DNA of 64,000 nt. Source: Dissophora ornata. Taxonomy: Eukaryota > Mortierellomycota > Mortierellomycetes > Mortierellales > Mortierellaceae. Position 1 is the first letter of the stretch. Each line of letters opens with the position of its first letter. The notes under the pieces are model-generated. The model was not told where the DNA came from and did not search any database. It saw nothing but the letters and a program-made list of their open reading frames with translations. The DNA lies in the NCBI GenBank assembly GCA_025201705.1, contig MU616595.1, positions 25,656 to 89,655 of the forward strand. The letters run 5' to 3'. Made by a program: the position numbers and the translations under genes. Shown in pieces: positions 10,075 through 21,210 of this stretch.

Positions 10075-12557
10075 ATGTCGAATCCGATGTTTGACGACTT
10101 TATCGAGCTCGACCTGCTCGACACCACCGAGACGACAAGCGATATGTTCTCCTTCTACCTCGGTGGCGCCTCAGGACTTGACGATAGCAGTGCCGACCTT
10201 GGTGCAGCCGCAGCAGCCCTCGGCGCCACCACTGAGGATGACACCGCCTTGGCAATGGATCTGGTCATCAAGCAGGAAGATGTCTCCGACAGCGAATCGC
10301 ATTTGCTCCTCGACCCATCCCCGTTGAACCAGCCGCTTGAACTCTCGGCAGACGCCCATCAGCCCGCTCTCATCTTTGGTGAACCTTCCATGACTCTTGT
10401 CAGCCCTGATCAATTGACAATCGCGCCCCAGGCGACAACGGTTTCACCCGCCACCATTTCCTTGTCCACTGTCGTCCCTGCCCCAATTTCTGCCGATACA
10501 TCTAAAGCTTCATCAACAACAGTATCAACCACGGCTGCTGCTGCCACTTCCGCTTCTCAAAGTATGAAGATATATTCTTTTTCGCTTCTATCATTTCGCG
10601 CCTGCAACGATTAAGAGATTGATCGCGGCTACGGCAGGTGTCAATGTCAGTCTTTAACATGTCTTAATTACCTACAATTTTTCTCCTGTAGACGCCATCT
10701 CTGTGAACACATCTGCAAAGTCCTCTGCCGCGAAACGATCGAGCCCCGAGCCTGCATCTGCAGCCCGAAAGCACGCCAAGACTGAGTCTGTATCAAAGTC
10801 AAAATCTTCCACAGCGTCATCGCGAAAGTCCTCCACATCCTCTGCCTCCAGCAGCTCAATGACACCGGCTACTGCTAGCTCTACCACATCCACTTCTACA
10901 TCATCAACGCCGCCATCGCCTTCGACTGCATCGCCAGAATCCACGGCAGAGTCCCTTACGTCGACTGCCAACACAACCCTCTCTCCGGCAACACTGCAGT
11001 TCTTGCTGCAGCAGCAGGAAGAGACTCCACTGATCCCTCAGCTGTTCACAGGCAAGCTCTCAAGGGAGGAAATCGAAGCTACACTAGCGCGTCTGCTTGA
11101 ATCCACAAAGCATTTGATTTCAAACTCGGACGAACTTGTTAATATCAAGGAAGAAGCCCCTGCGTCGGATGACGAGTCGGATGACAACATGGAAGGTATC
11201 GAGAGTGGCGAGATTGCGGAGCAGACCCATGGCCTCAAGACCCAGCCTGGGATCAAGACGGACGACATCCCCTCGTCCACGGATCTGAAGAAGATGACGT
11301 CGAAAGAACGCCGACAACTTCGCAACAAGATTTCTGCCCGGAATTTCAGAGTCAGGAGAAAGGGTGAGTTCGACAAGCGTCCTGGACATTGGGAAGATTT
11401 CACTGATAGTTTCCATCAATGTTTATGTGTTTGGATCAAAGGAAGACCTGTACACACATCAGATGATGGTCTTTGCGCGCGTGCATTTCCCCCTAGTCAC
11501 CCCTCTCCTTGTTCCAAATGAGCTCTGTGCAACACTAAATCGCTTAATGATCACTAACTCCAAGTCTCCTCCTTTCCTGTGCAAAACAGAATACATCTTC
11601 ACACTGGAGGGCCAGGTGCTGCAGCACAAGACAGAAGCAAGACATTTGCGCGAGGCCGTGACGCTTGTGCAAGAAGAGAATCTACGACTTAAGAGCGAAC
11701 TCGAGCAGGTTAGACGCCTATTGGCGGAAACGGCGATCGCCAATAGCGCAGCGGCTGTTGGAGTTTCTGCTGCTGCGGCATCGTCGGAGCAAGCACAGTT
11801 GGCGGGATCCGTCACGCCCCTTTCAAAGGAGAATCAAAGCCTGTTGACCTCAATCCTGAAGGGAAATGTGAACCCTGGCGCCAAGAGCAATCTGACTCTG
11901 ACATTGACTCGACCCCAGTCACCGATCCTTACTCCCAACCTGCACAAGGATGTTCCCAACTCTTCATCGGGCAGCACGAGCCAAAGCTCGTGGAAGGACA
12001 AGAACCCAATCATGGTCCACACGACCTTGGTCCCAGAGATCTGCTTTGGCGACGAGTTTCAGTTTGGCAGCAAGCGTGAAAAGTCCAAGGATGATGACAT
12101 GGTCGATAGGCCCTGGATGAAGCTGGATGGTGTCGCTCCTGACACAAAGTCAAGCCCCAACCCCTTCTGGGCTTCTGGGATTGTGTTTGAGCTGATGCAG
12201 ACTTTCACGTGTATGACATTGAGTATGATGGATTCAGAAGCCGAGGTTGAAGCAGCGGAGAGGATTGTCAGCAGCCGGGTTGAGTCGGAGGCAGAGCTTG
12301 ACTGGGAGCTGCAACAGAATCTGTGGGCACTGACTCAAGTTGAAGAGGAGGAGGACATGACGGAGGAGCAGATCCAATTGCTCTACGACCTTAGCCAGCT
12401 CCAGATCTCGAACTCTCGGCTAGAATCTCCAGCGACGATCCAAGAGGACCCCAACATGCTGGAGTGGCTTTACGAGTCGATGATGGCGCGGCTAGTCGAC
12501 ATGGATCTACAGAATAGCCAGGATCAAACATCGTACACTTCGTGTCATGCCGTGTGA
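10075..12557 (+). CDS. bZIP transcription factor
   Basis: Three exons: 10075-10561, 10692-11363 and 11590-12557; 708 residues. The frame closes across both introns (GTATGA...GTAG and GTGAGT...ACAG). The bZIP domain is split by the second intron: basic region KERRQLRNKISARNFRVRRK (about residues 367-386), then EYIFTLEGQVLQHKTEARHL and EENLRLKSELEQVRRLLAE as the leucine zipper. The SARNFRVRRK signature is the one seen in a fungal bZIP group. N-terminal 160 residues are acidic (FDDFIELDLLDTTE, EEDTALAMDLVIKQEDVSD), followed by a long Ser/Thr/Ala-rich linker; the C-terminus is acidic again. This fits a nuclear DNA-binding activator with acidic activation regions. Targets are unknown. Confidence 0.9.
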
Positions 12558-12796
12558 TCTATATACACTCTTATCTCTTTCTTTTTTTTTTCTTTCTCCA
12601 AGACTCGATTAGATTTCTGTTACTTTCCTTGTTACATTTCTTTCGTCCCTTGTTCTTCTTGTGTACAGCGTTCTCTTTCCCCCCTCTCTTTATATCTCTT
12701 TGCGTTTCTTGTACTTTCTTTATCGTTCCTCCCTTGTGCTATAATATCTGACCCATACTCGCCACTTTCTTTTCGTTCTAAAATAAAAAAAAAATA

Positions 12797-12838
12797 CACA
12801 AACAAGCATGGTAAAACACAAACAAGCATGGTAAAACA
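12797..12838. repeat. Tandem 21-bp duplication
   Basis: Two adjacent perfect copies of a 21-bp word (acaaacaagcatggtaaaac plus one base), probably replication slippage in the 3' flank of the bZIP gene. Confidence 0.9.
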
Positions 12839-13026
12839 CTTGTGGTATTTGAATATTTCAGGGGTCTGGAGCAAGTTTGGAGTGGGGCGTAAGACGCGGA
12901 GATCCGGTACCAAGAACACAGTTTGGAGTAACCTTAAATTGACCATGCAAAAATCTCGCGACTCCGATGCCCAGAGTTCCAGTAGGTAAGCAGATAGGCA
13001 GGGGGATTGTCCAAATGTGTTCACGG

Positions 13027-13032
13027 GAGGGA

Positions 13033-13064
<32 letters not shown>

Positions 13065-13080
13065 AAGAGAGAGAAGGAGC
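13027..13080. repeat. GA-rich microsatellite
   Basis: GA/GAAA purine tract of about 54 bp on the + strand. A pure CT tract of about 24 bp follows at 13388-13411, just before the deacetylase gene. Confidence 0.9.
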
Positions 13081-13701
13081 AATTGAGATAATGACAACTC
13101 TGGCGATGGTGATGGTGATGGTGATGACAACGATGTGATGATGTGACAACAAAGAGAGCAGTTTCATCTCGTTTTTCACATTCCAGATGCCCTTCCCTAC
13201 TGAACATCGCATTCGATATAAGTTACCGTGCTATCCACAGCAACGATGATAGAATAGCCTTTTAGCACCCAGCACTATGAAGTATAAAAGGAACGACTTC
13301 CTTTCTTTTCTTTCTATTCAATTGCTTCCAGCTCTCCTTCTTCTCTCTCCTTCTTCTCTCTCGACTCCTTACTCGTTTCTGCATTCATTCTCTCTCTCTC
13401 TCTCTCTCTCTGCCATTCACACTTGTTGCATTTCTCATTCTTTTTCTTGAATCAACAAAAGCATAATAAGTGGCAGTTAAGCACAGCCAATTCTCCCCTG
13501 AATCAAGGGAGAACCCAAAATAATCAATCTTCATCAACGCGCGAGCGAAGGACCACAACCCCTCCCCCCGTTACATTTCCGTCACCACACTCCCATCACT
13601 ACATCACAGCACTCCCTTTTTATTTTCTCAGCGGCTTCAACTACCGGCACAAAACAATAGCATCAAGCAGCGCCACAAAGTGGTGTCCAGAAATATACAA
13701 A

Positions 13702-15904
13702 ATGGCGCATATTTCATCAATTTCAAATTCAGGCACAGCGTGTACTACATGTACCAGCACAACAGCCCAAACGGATATTGCAAACGCCCTTTGCCTACGC
13801 CCGCGCTCCCGCCGTGGCCCCCGACAGCGAACACTGCTGGTCAGTGTATTAAGTGCTCTGGCATTGACGCTTGTCATCGGCAGCAGCAATGAGCCGCTAT
13901 CCGGCACACTCAGTGTCGCCAATGCCCTCCCCCATTCTCTCGCTCAAATCAACATCCCCGTCGCCATCGCTACCGACGACGTGTCTCAAGAAGATCAGAG
14001 GGTCCTGGATAGTCACTCCTCTGTTTCTGTCACTCATATTCGCGACGATCAGAGGGAGCAAGACACGGACGATGCGCTCCGATACGTAAAAGCCAGTGCA
14101 TCGGCAGACAGCGGTCGCCGTCGTCTGCGGGACCCTCATGCATATCGGCAGAATCGCCCCGACAGTGAGAAGGTGGAAGAAGGGCAAACCGAGGTGTATC
14201 GTTTTCAGAGAAGGTTTTTGGTTCTGGCGTCGAGGGTGTCGGGTAAGAGTATCGGACAGGTGGAGCAGATCGCGCAGAAGTATAGCGAGGTTCTTGAGAA
14301 AGAAGCAGATGTCCATTTACTGCAGCAGCAGCAGGAAGAGACGAACACGAATTTCAAGAGACTAAAGCCGAGTGATAGTAATGGTAGTAGCGGAGAATCT
14401 CAGACCAGCATAGTCGGTTACGCTTGGGTACCGACGCGTGGTCATCGAGGACACAGCGTTTACGACGAGGATGGGAAGCTGCGGTCCGCGGGAGTCCAGG
14501 TCCTGGAGGATGGCCCTGTTGGGTATAAGCGGGTGCCGAAGAAGACGCCGGCCATCTTTTACGTGCCACACCAGGACGACGATGCGCTTGCCATGGCTCT
14601 TTGTAAGTGCTCTCACAGATCTTATATTGTGATCTCATGTGAGAAGCACCGTTTTGGGACAATTTAGCGTTATTGCGTCTGACCTTTTCTTTCTTTTTAT
14701 AGCAATTCGAGAACACGTTGAATCAGGCCGGAAGGTGATTGTGCACCTGTACTCGGACGGGATAAACGCTCTCCTCCGCGACCTCGTCGCTGGCGACAAA
14801 GCCTGCAGCGTCCCGCACAAGGCCCACCAGTACAACCTAACGCTCGATGACGAGGTCACCGGACGCACACACGAGTTCAGGAACAGTCTGAAGGCTATGG
14901 GCGTGTCCGACGAGAATATCTTTGAGACCGGCTGGAGCGATGTAGAGCCGTATACGGACTATGACGCGTTTAAGGAGAAGCTGAAACATCTAATTGCGCG
15001 ATATGAGGCAAAGGTAAAAAAAGTGCACAGAGCAGAAGGTGAAACGGAGGCCATGCGATATTGCGATTTCTTGTGTATTTATGATGAGCATTTTATATTT
15101 TCTTCTGCAAACAGTACCCTGGAGCATCACACAAGTGCATCAGTGGAGAGTACGACAGAGACGGCTCTGGCAGGAACCCTACCCACCGTGCATGCTGGGA
15201 CGCTGCGACAGATCTTCTGGATGAACACCCGCGTGGCTTGCCTACATCGCGACAGCTCTGGGACTTGTAAGTTTTTAAGTTTTTGAAAGAAAAAAAAAAA
15301 AAAAAAGTATTCACACGACGTCATTTTTTAACTTTTCTTCTCTTGTCTCTCAAAAATAAAAAACAGCCGCTTTTACAGGACTTATACGTTTTACAAGCCT
15401 CCAGATCTCCGCTCTGCACAATACATCAAAACTCTTCCCAAATTCCTCAAGTTCAAGCAACAGGCCTTGGACCAGTACAAGCGTTTAGAGCCGGAGGACG
15501 GCGAGCTCGCATGGGGATACCATTCGGTGCAGGTGTTGATCGACGCCAGCTACACTGATCCACATCTGTATATCGATATGCTCGATACTGACCCTCTCAA
15601 TCCACAGACCTGGCTCCCGAAAGGACAAAGAGCGGGAGAAAGAGGTCAAGGAATATTGGGAGGTGTTCACTTGGAACAAACTGTCAATGGCACGGAGATC
15701 TTGGTTGTCTATCAACAACAGCAGCAGAAGCTCCAACAAGCTGGATCTCCTACGGCGGTGGATCCTGGTGTGGATGCTGGCGGTGAAGCATGGAGTGAGT
15801 CGGAAATAGCGAATCGACAAGCGTTTGTGGCGTCATTGGAGGCGGCATTCAAGAAGCCGAATGGAGAGGGGTATGGAAATCACCTTCCGAGGTTCAAACG
15901 TTAG
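13702..15904 (+). CDS. Membrane-anchored PIG-L/LmbE-type deacetylase-like protein
   Basis: Four exons: 13702-14602, 14703-15013, 15115-15266 and 15367-15904; 633 residues, with frame and phase consistent at all three introns. The start is the first Met (MAHISSISNSG). A basic stretch and hydrophobic segment RTLLVSVLSALALTLVIGSS near residues 45-65 suggests a type II membrane anchor. After a ~220-residue low-complexity and helical region comes the family core: YVPHQDDDALAMAL with H290-Q-D-D-D294 (the PHPDDE-type metal-binding motif), VIVHLYSDG, EFRNSLKAMGV, TDYDAFKEKL, then ASHKCISGEYDRD and NPTHRACWDAA. Family members remove acetyl groups from GlcNAc-type substrates (for example GlcNAc-PI in GPI synthesis). 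The N-terminal extension and HQDDD variant make a direct PIG-L role uncertain. Confidence 0.8.
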
Positions 15905-16333
15905 GCCGGGTGTTGGGTGTCCTTGAATATTGTCTCTAGACGAATAAAAACCCTAATCTCGCGGTGTAATCATTGGTTAGTACGACGACCCTGGCGATAA
16001 AGTGTAGAAAGTTGAAGGATGAAGGCGCGTTATCTGCGGCCGCTTGTCGTGTATCGTAAGAAAGTGTGTTGATCTAGGGGACGAACAGCTCGCTAGACTC
16101 GCCACTCGCAGTGGTCATTCATGCACAATGGCAGAGAACGTTTTTCCTTTTCAGTTTCTTTCTTGGCACATCGTCACATCATTGACATGCACATATCACG
16201 TGTGGCACTTCGGTTCTCGGAAACACTGTTCTTTTATTCGCGTTTTCGATTAGCTTCCACTTCATTGTTCCTCTCATCAGTTTCCCTTTTCCCAAAAAAG
16301 CAAGCTCCGTAAAATCCACAAGAAGAGAAAGTC
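15905..16333. other. Intergenic spacer and promoter of the heme-binding protein gene
   Basis: About 430 bp with no gene visible. It includes the 3' end of the deacetylase gene (AATAAA near 15939) and a pyrimidine-rich leader before the ATG at 16334. Confidence 0.5.
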
Positions 16334-17291
16334 ATGTCTGCGTTCGCGAACCCCGTCAATTGGATCCTTGCTGCTGTGCTGGGTTATATCTCCTACAGCT
16401 ACTTCGCGGCCTCGGCAGCGCCTCCTCCATCTGCACCCCGTCCTAGACAACCTGCTCTTGTCTTCAAGGAATATACGCCCAAGGAATTGACTGAGTTTGA
16501 TGGCCGGACAGCGGATACTAGGATTCTGATGGCGATCCAGGGCAAGGTCTTTGATGTGACCCGCGGCAGGAACTTTTACGGTCCAGGTAATAACATAAAA
16601 AAAAAAAAAGAGAGAGAGACAGAGATAAAAAAAAAAAAAAAATGAAAATGAAAGGGACACTTTTCAGGGACAATGCTGTTTTTGGATTTGCAGAAGTGGA
16701 CATGATGAGCGATGGTGCCTTGGGGAATGGCGATGTTTGACTCATGGCTCTTCATCTGGCGGACCATCAGAGTGGGCGTGTCAGCGCAGAGGAGGCGCTC
16801 GCTTCGGCAGTTGGGTCACGCAGCGAACCGAGGCGACGTGTACAAAGTAGTCGATCAGCCGATGTCCCAGGATGTACAAAGCGCACCACGAGAATGTGGC
16901 GCCACTCCCGCAGACTGCATTGTGCATGCGCAATCCCAGTTTTCTCTCGTTTATACTTTTTTTTCTGTGTCCCACTCGAAGTTACAGCGCGACAACCTCC
17001 TTTCGGCCATTTCCCTCTGCCTATCTGGTGCGTCCACTTTTTTTTTGCTAATCGAGCATCATGTCTTCGCCTCTTTTATTAGATGGTCCCTATGGAAACT
17101 TCGCCGGAAGGGATGCCTCCCGAGGTTTGGCCAAGAACTCGTTCGATAAAGACATGCTCGTTCCTATTGACGGACCTATCGACAGGCTCGAGGATCTGCA
17201 AGATGATGAGAGGGAGTCTCTTAGTGATTGGGCAATGCACTTCGAGGCCAAATATCAGCTCGTGGGCAAGCTGATCGAGAACAAGAACTAA
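16334..17291 (+). CDS. DAP1: Membrane-associated progesterone receptor-like (Dap1-type) heme-binding protein
   Basis: Two exons, 16334-16586 and 17083-17291, joined by a long 496-nt intron (GTAATA...TTAG); the split codon gives Asp and the frame closes. Product 153 residues. An N-terminal membrane segment (VNWILAAVLGYISYSYFAAS, residues 8-27) precedes a cytochrome b5-like domain: [65 protein letters not shown]. The [18 protein letters not shown] signature with its Tyr is characteristic of MAPR/Dap1. In yeast Dap1 binds heme and supports the P450 Erg11 in ergosterol synthesis at the ER. The size matches the family. The intron contains A-tracts and an internal ATG (17061) that could give a short alternative product. 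Confidence 0.92.
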
Positions 17292-17500
17292 GAGGGAAAA
17301 CAAGGAATATTCGAGAGGATCTCTGAAGCAACTGTCTCCCGTGAAGTACTCAGAGAGATGAAATAAGCCAAGTGTAATATAATTTTTTTTTAGAGAAATA
17401 AAAAAAAAGAAAATGCGAATGTCTGGTCTAGATGTCCTCCTTGCTTTAAACCACCAACAGGGGGTATAGTATTAAAATACCAAAAAGGATCTTTCGTGGT

Positions 17501-20500
17501 TTATGGCGACATGATGGTGCCCATGCTTCCTCGTCTCATATTCTCACTGCTTCCCCTCGAGACCAGCTGCTGATCCTGCTCCGAGACGTTGTGCCGTCCC
17601 AAAACCAACGAGCTCGTGCTAGTCGAGTTCTGCTGCTGGTTTATCATCATCGGACTAACACTTCTCGACCCGGGAGCCCTGGTGCCCGGTAACAATCCGC
17701 CCGTCTGGATGGAATTAGATCGGTGATTATAATAAGCACCACCCCCACCTGCAGAAGAGGATCCGCCACTGAGATAGCCACCCTCATTTGCAGACTCATT
17801 ATCGTCCAAACTCGTCATGGCTCCTCCACCGCTCTCGAAATTGATTCCGGAGAGCAAACCGGTCGACCGGTGCTTGTAGCGAGACCCAATTGTCGGAACC
17901 GCGCTGGCAGATCGGAGTGGGGTTTGCGAGTACTGTTGCTGGTTCATCTGGTATGAGCTGTTGCTTTGAACAACACTCCTAGAAAGGGTATAGGAATGGT
18001 GCTGATCCAAGTATCCATCGCCTTCATCGTCCCCGTCACCGCCATCCGCGCTCCACTCGTCACGCTCGTCCGCTGAGGTAACAAATCCAGAAGCGCCGCC
18101 GCCACCGCCCATGGCAGTTGATAAGTTGACACTGGATGAGGGCGCAGATGAGGAGCCATCCTGTTGAAGTTTGTACCGAGCCATGGGTGTCAAAAGCGGG
18201 CTGTTGCTAGTAGAATGGCTGACATTATTGTAGCTCCGAGAGGCAGTCAATAAAGAAGGCATGGGAACCTCGTCCATCTCTTCCTCTGGAATCCATCCTT
18301 GCTTCCAACCCGTTGTGGCTGGGGGTTGAAGATGGTCGTTGGAGGAGGTGGTCGTCAAAGGTGGCGGCTGTTGCGAAATTGTGCCGGAATTAAGATAATT
18401 AGAAGTATTATTGGTATTGGGTGTATGGTTGTTGTTGCTGATGTTGTTGCTGCCACCCCAGAGACTTGTCAGGTTAGTCGATGATCCCGAACGGGCTGTA
18501 AGCTCTACAGAGCTCTGAGGAAGCTTCTGTAGCAAAGCTGTATTGACGACGCAGCCTTCAGCAGAGGCGTTATTTCCGCGTCCGTCCTTGCTCGCAAACA
18601 TGGAGTGAGAATCGCCCGAAAACCGCTTCTTGTTGATCCTGAAAAACTTTGGAGCAGTCTTGGGTGGACGGGAAGAACCTGCTGAAAGAGCGGGGTTGGA
18701 ATGCGAGCGATTGTAGCCTGGATCGAACCCACCTGCGGGGTTGCCTGTTTCAGGGATCGAGGTCAGTCCAGAAGAGCCAAAGCTGCCAGCGGGAGTGCCG
18801 CCGTGATGACCTACTACGTTCGACATGGGGATAGTGGTTGTCGTGTTGGCATTGCCGTCGTATCCGGCGATCGTGATGGACTCCATCATCTCCTCAGTTC
18901 TTCCTTCCATGGAACCAAACCTCGAAGGCTCAGGCCAGATACGCGAGGTGAGCGACCACCAGATTGATCGTGTGTGATGAACAACGGAGAGATACATGAC
19001 ATTGAGACTCGCCCTAGGACTGAAGGCCCGCCCGTACGATCCTGCAGAACCTCCCGTGGTTCCTGATTCCAGTGCGCTGTAATCCGCACCCGATGGTCCA
19101 CTTGTCCGCCTGAACCGTCTAAAAAACGGTAGACCATCTCCATTGCCGGAACCACCCGATGAAGGCGCATTAGGAGAGAGCCATCGCTTGATGGCTGGCC
19201 AGGTCTTGGACGACCGTGACCGATAGACCCAAAAGATGGCCAGCGCAAACAACACGATCGCCAGCAACATAATATGGTTGTAGCTATCGAGCATACGCTC
19301 CGGGTAAGAATCCTCATGTGGCGCCCTATGGTCTGCTGGTGGCAGTATCTGCTGCGTCGGCTTATGCGCTCCATCATGAATCCCCTCAGTGTTGCTACCT
19401 TCGCCGAAGGGTCCCAATGATCCACTCGAGATCAATAACATGGCACCCAGTGTCCAGGTCACTTGAATGTCCTTGATCGCGTTGATACTCTGGAAAGGTG
19501 GCCTCCAGTTCTTGTTCTTAATCGACTCTTCTGCTTTCTCCAGGACCTCGTTCGACTGCTCCTCTGATCCAATGGCGCCTCTCTCGCCGAACCTCGGCAG
19601 TCCGAAACCTCCATGCAGGACATTCGAGAGCCAGGCAGATTTAAAGCACTGCATCTCGAGTCGATCCTGCGATTGGCCTTGGTAATCCGGTCGAGCCACG
19701 ATGTCCTCCCATTCCGAATTACAAAATTCGGCCGATTTCTGCTCAAACTCTGCGTAGTCGTAAGCGCCACCGAGACCGAGGATGTCGTGCGACGAATACC
19801 AGTACTCTGAGACGCCGATGAACGTGTTGATATTAAAGTCAATGGGCGGAGTATGAACTCCGTTGAAGAGACATGGCACATCGGTGCACTCCTTGTCCTT
19901 GTTCAACAGCAATTCGACCCTCTTAAGACACTCCGTGAATGATCCGGAGCCCATTAGGGGGACGTGGGGCATGGTATGCGTTTCGCTGAGCTGCAGATTC
20001 TTGGGTAAACAAGGGTCCTCGATCGTCACCTGGACACCTGGCTTTTGTGTCTCAAGCCAATGTTTGTTGTTGGATAATAGGTAGTCTTTGACGTATCGCC
20101 GCCGGGCCTGGTTCGACCCGTAACCCAGGAATGTTGTCACGAACACATGATACTCCATGGTCTGTCCATCAAGCGTTTCGAGGGCGACCCTTGTTAGATC
20201 ATTAAAGTGTTCTTCCGAGGCCTTTGGTGATGGCTCAAACGCAATCTGCGTACTGGCCCCTCCCATATCCAAGAACCCTAGCGTATGTCGATGTGGAGTC
20301 ATATTGCCATTATTATCCCAGGGGCTGCCTCCGTTTTCTTGATCCGTCCCATCCGACCCCTCGCCATAAGATCCATGAGGATCGATTGGTGGTACAGACT
20401 CTCCATCGTCCGCGTTATGTTGGTCGGACCCAGGCACAGCCGGCTTGATCATCTTTACACCCCCATTATCGAACCCTCCCATCAAATAATTGATGGCAAC

Positions 20501-21210
20501 CCATCCATAGATACCCTCCTCCTCTCCTGTGATGTTTTTGATATGGTCTTTACACTCGCCAATCTCGAATTGGTAGTTTTCCTTGATGTAATTGCACGAA
20601 TTGGCAAGGATCTGTTCCCGGATATCGTCCTGGACAAGACGAAGGCCAGCTGTGGCAAGGAGGTAGATGGGCGTCCGATAGATCTCGGATTCAGGGATGA
20701 CTTGGAGCGCATGATCCAGGAGTGGTTCCAAGTGCTCGCCTACATCTTCAGGTCGGTCCTTGAAGTCCGCAATGCCTAGTTTCAATTGAAAAGAAAGCGG
20801 CAGGAAAAAAAAAAAAAAAAAGGGCGGCAGATGAGAAGAGGGAAAATACCCCTAAACGTGCAAAGCATGCAGTTTTTTGACGCACAAACATTCTTCAGCC
20901 TTTTGTCCTATATATTTGATATTCCTTTGTTGCCTCCATCAATTGAAGACACAAACGAAAAGGGGCTGGACGATGGCTTCGTACCTGGCTCGGTCTTTTT
21001 GGTCCAGTCTGCAGCGTCGGGAGAACCGGACTCGACGCCTGGTTCGATGGTTGGCAGGATGCCGACAAACTCACTGTCAGGAGCAGTCTGTTGCAGGTAT
21101 TGTCGATTGATCCATGAGTAGATGTGAATCCTTGAGCCTGATGAGCCTGCATCTATGACGATGCCAAAGCGTCTGTTCTGGAGCCATCTCTCTGAATGTA
21201 ATGAGCTCAT
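17501..21210 (-). CDS. YND1: GDA1/CD39-family apyrase with long cytosolic tail
   Basis: Two exons on the minus strand, 21210-20985 and 20775-17501 (GTACGA...CTAG intron); 1166 residues. All apyrase conserved regions are visible: IVIDAGSSGSRIHIYSW (ACR1, residues 18-34), ATAGLRL (ACR2, 116-122), EGIYGWVAINYL (ACR3, ~162-173) and LDMGGASTQIAFEP (ACR4, ~244-257). One clear membrane segment, HIMLLAIVLFALAIFWVYRS, lies near residue 575. This matches Ynd1, a Golgi apyrase that hydrolyses nucleoside di- and triphosphates left by glycosylation and is anchored at its C-terminal side. The tail after the membrane segment is about 570 residues, low-complexity, rich in Ser/Gly/Asn/Gln; the yeast tail is much shorter. 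No N-terminal signal is seen before ACR1. The gene converges on the DAP1-like gene with 209 bp between stops. Confidence 0.92.

Larger units (their letters stand above)
12558..13701. other. Intergenic region with simple repeats, promoter of deacetylase gene
   Basis: Contains a pyrimidine-rich 3' flank of the bZIP gene (about 12570-12740), a perfect 21-bp direct repeat, a GA tract and a CT tract (listed separately). A TATAAA at about 13283 and the CT-rich stretch to 13430 look like the promoter/leader of the following gene. No gene is seen. Confidence 0.5.
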
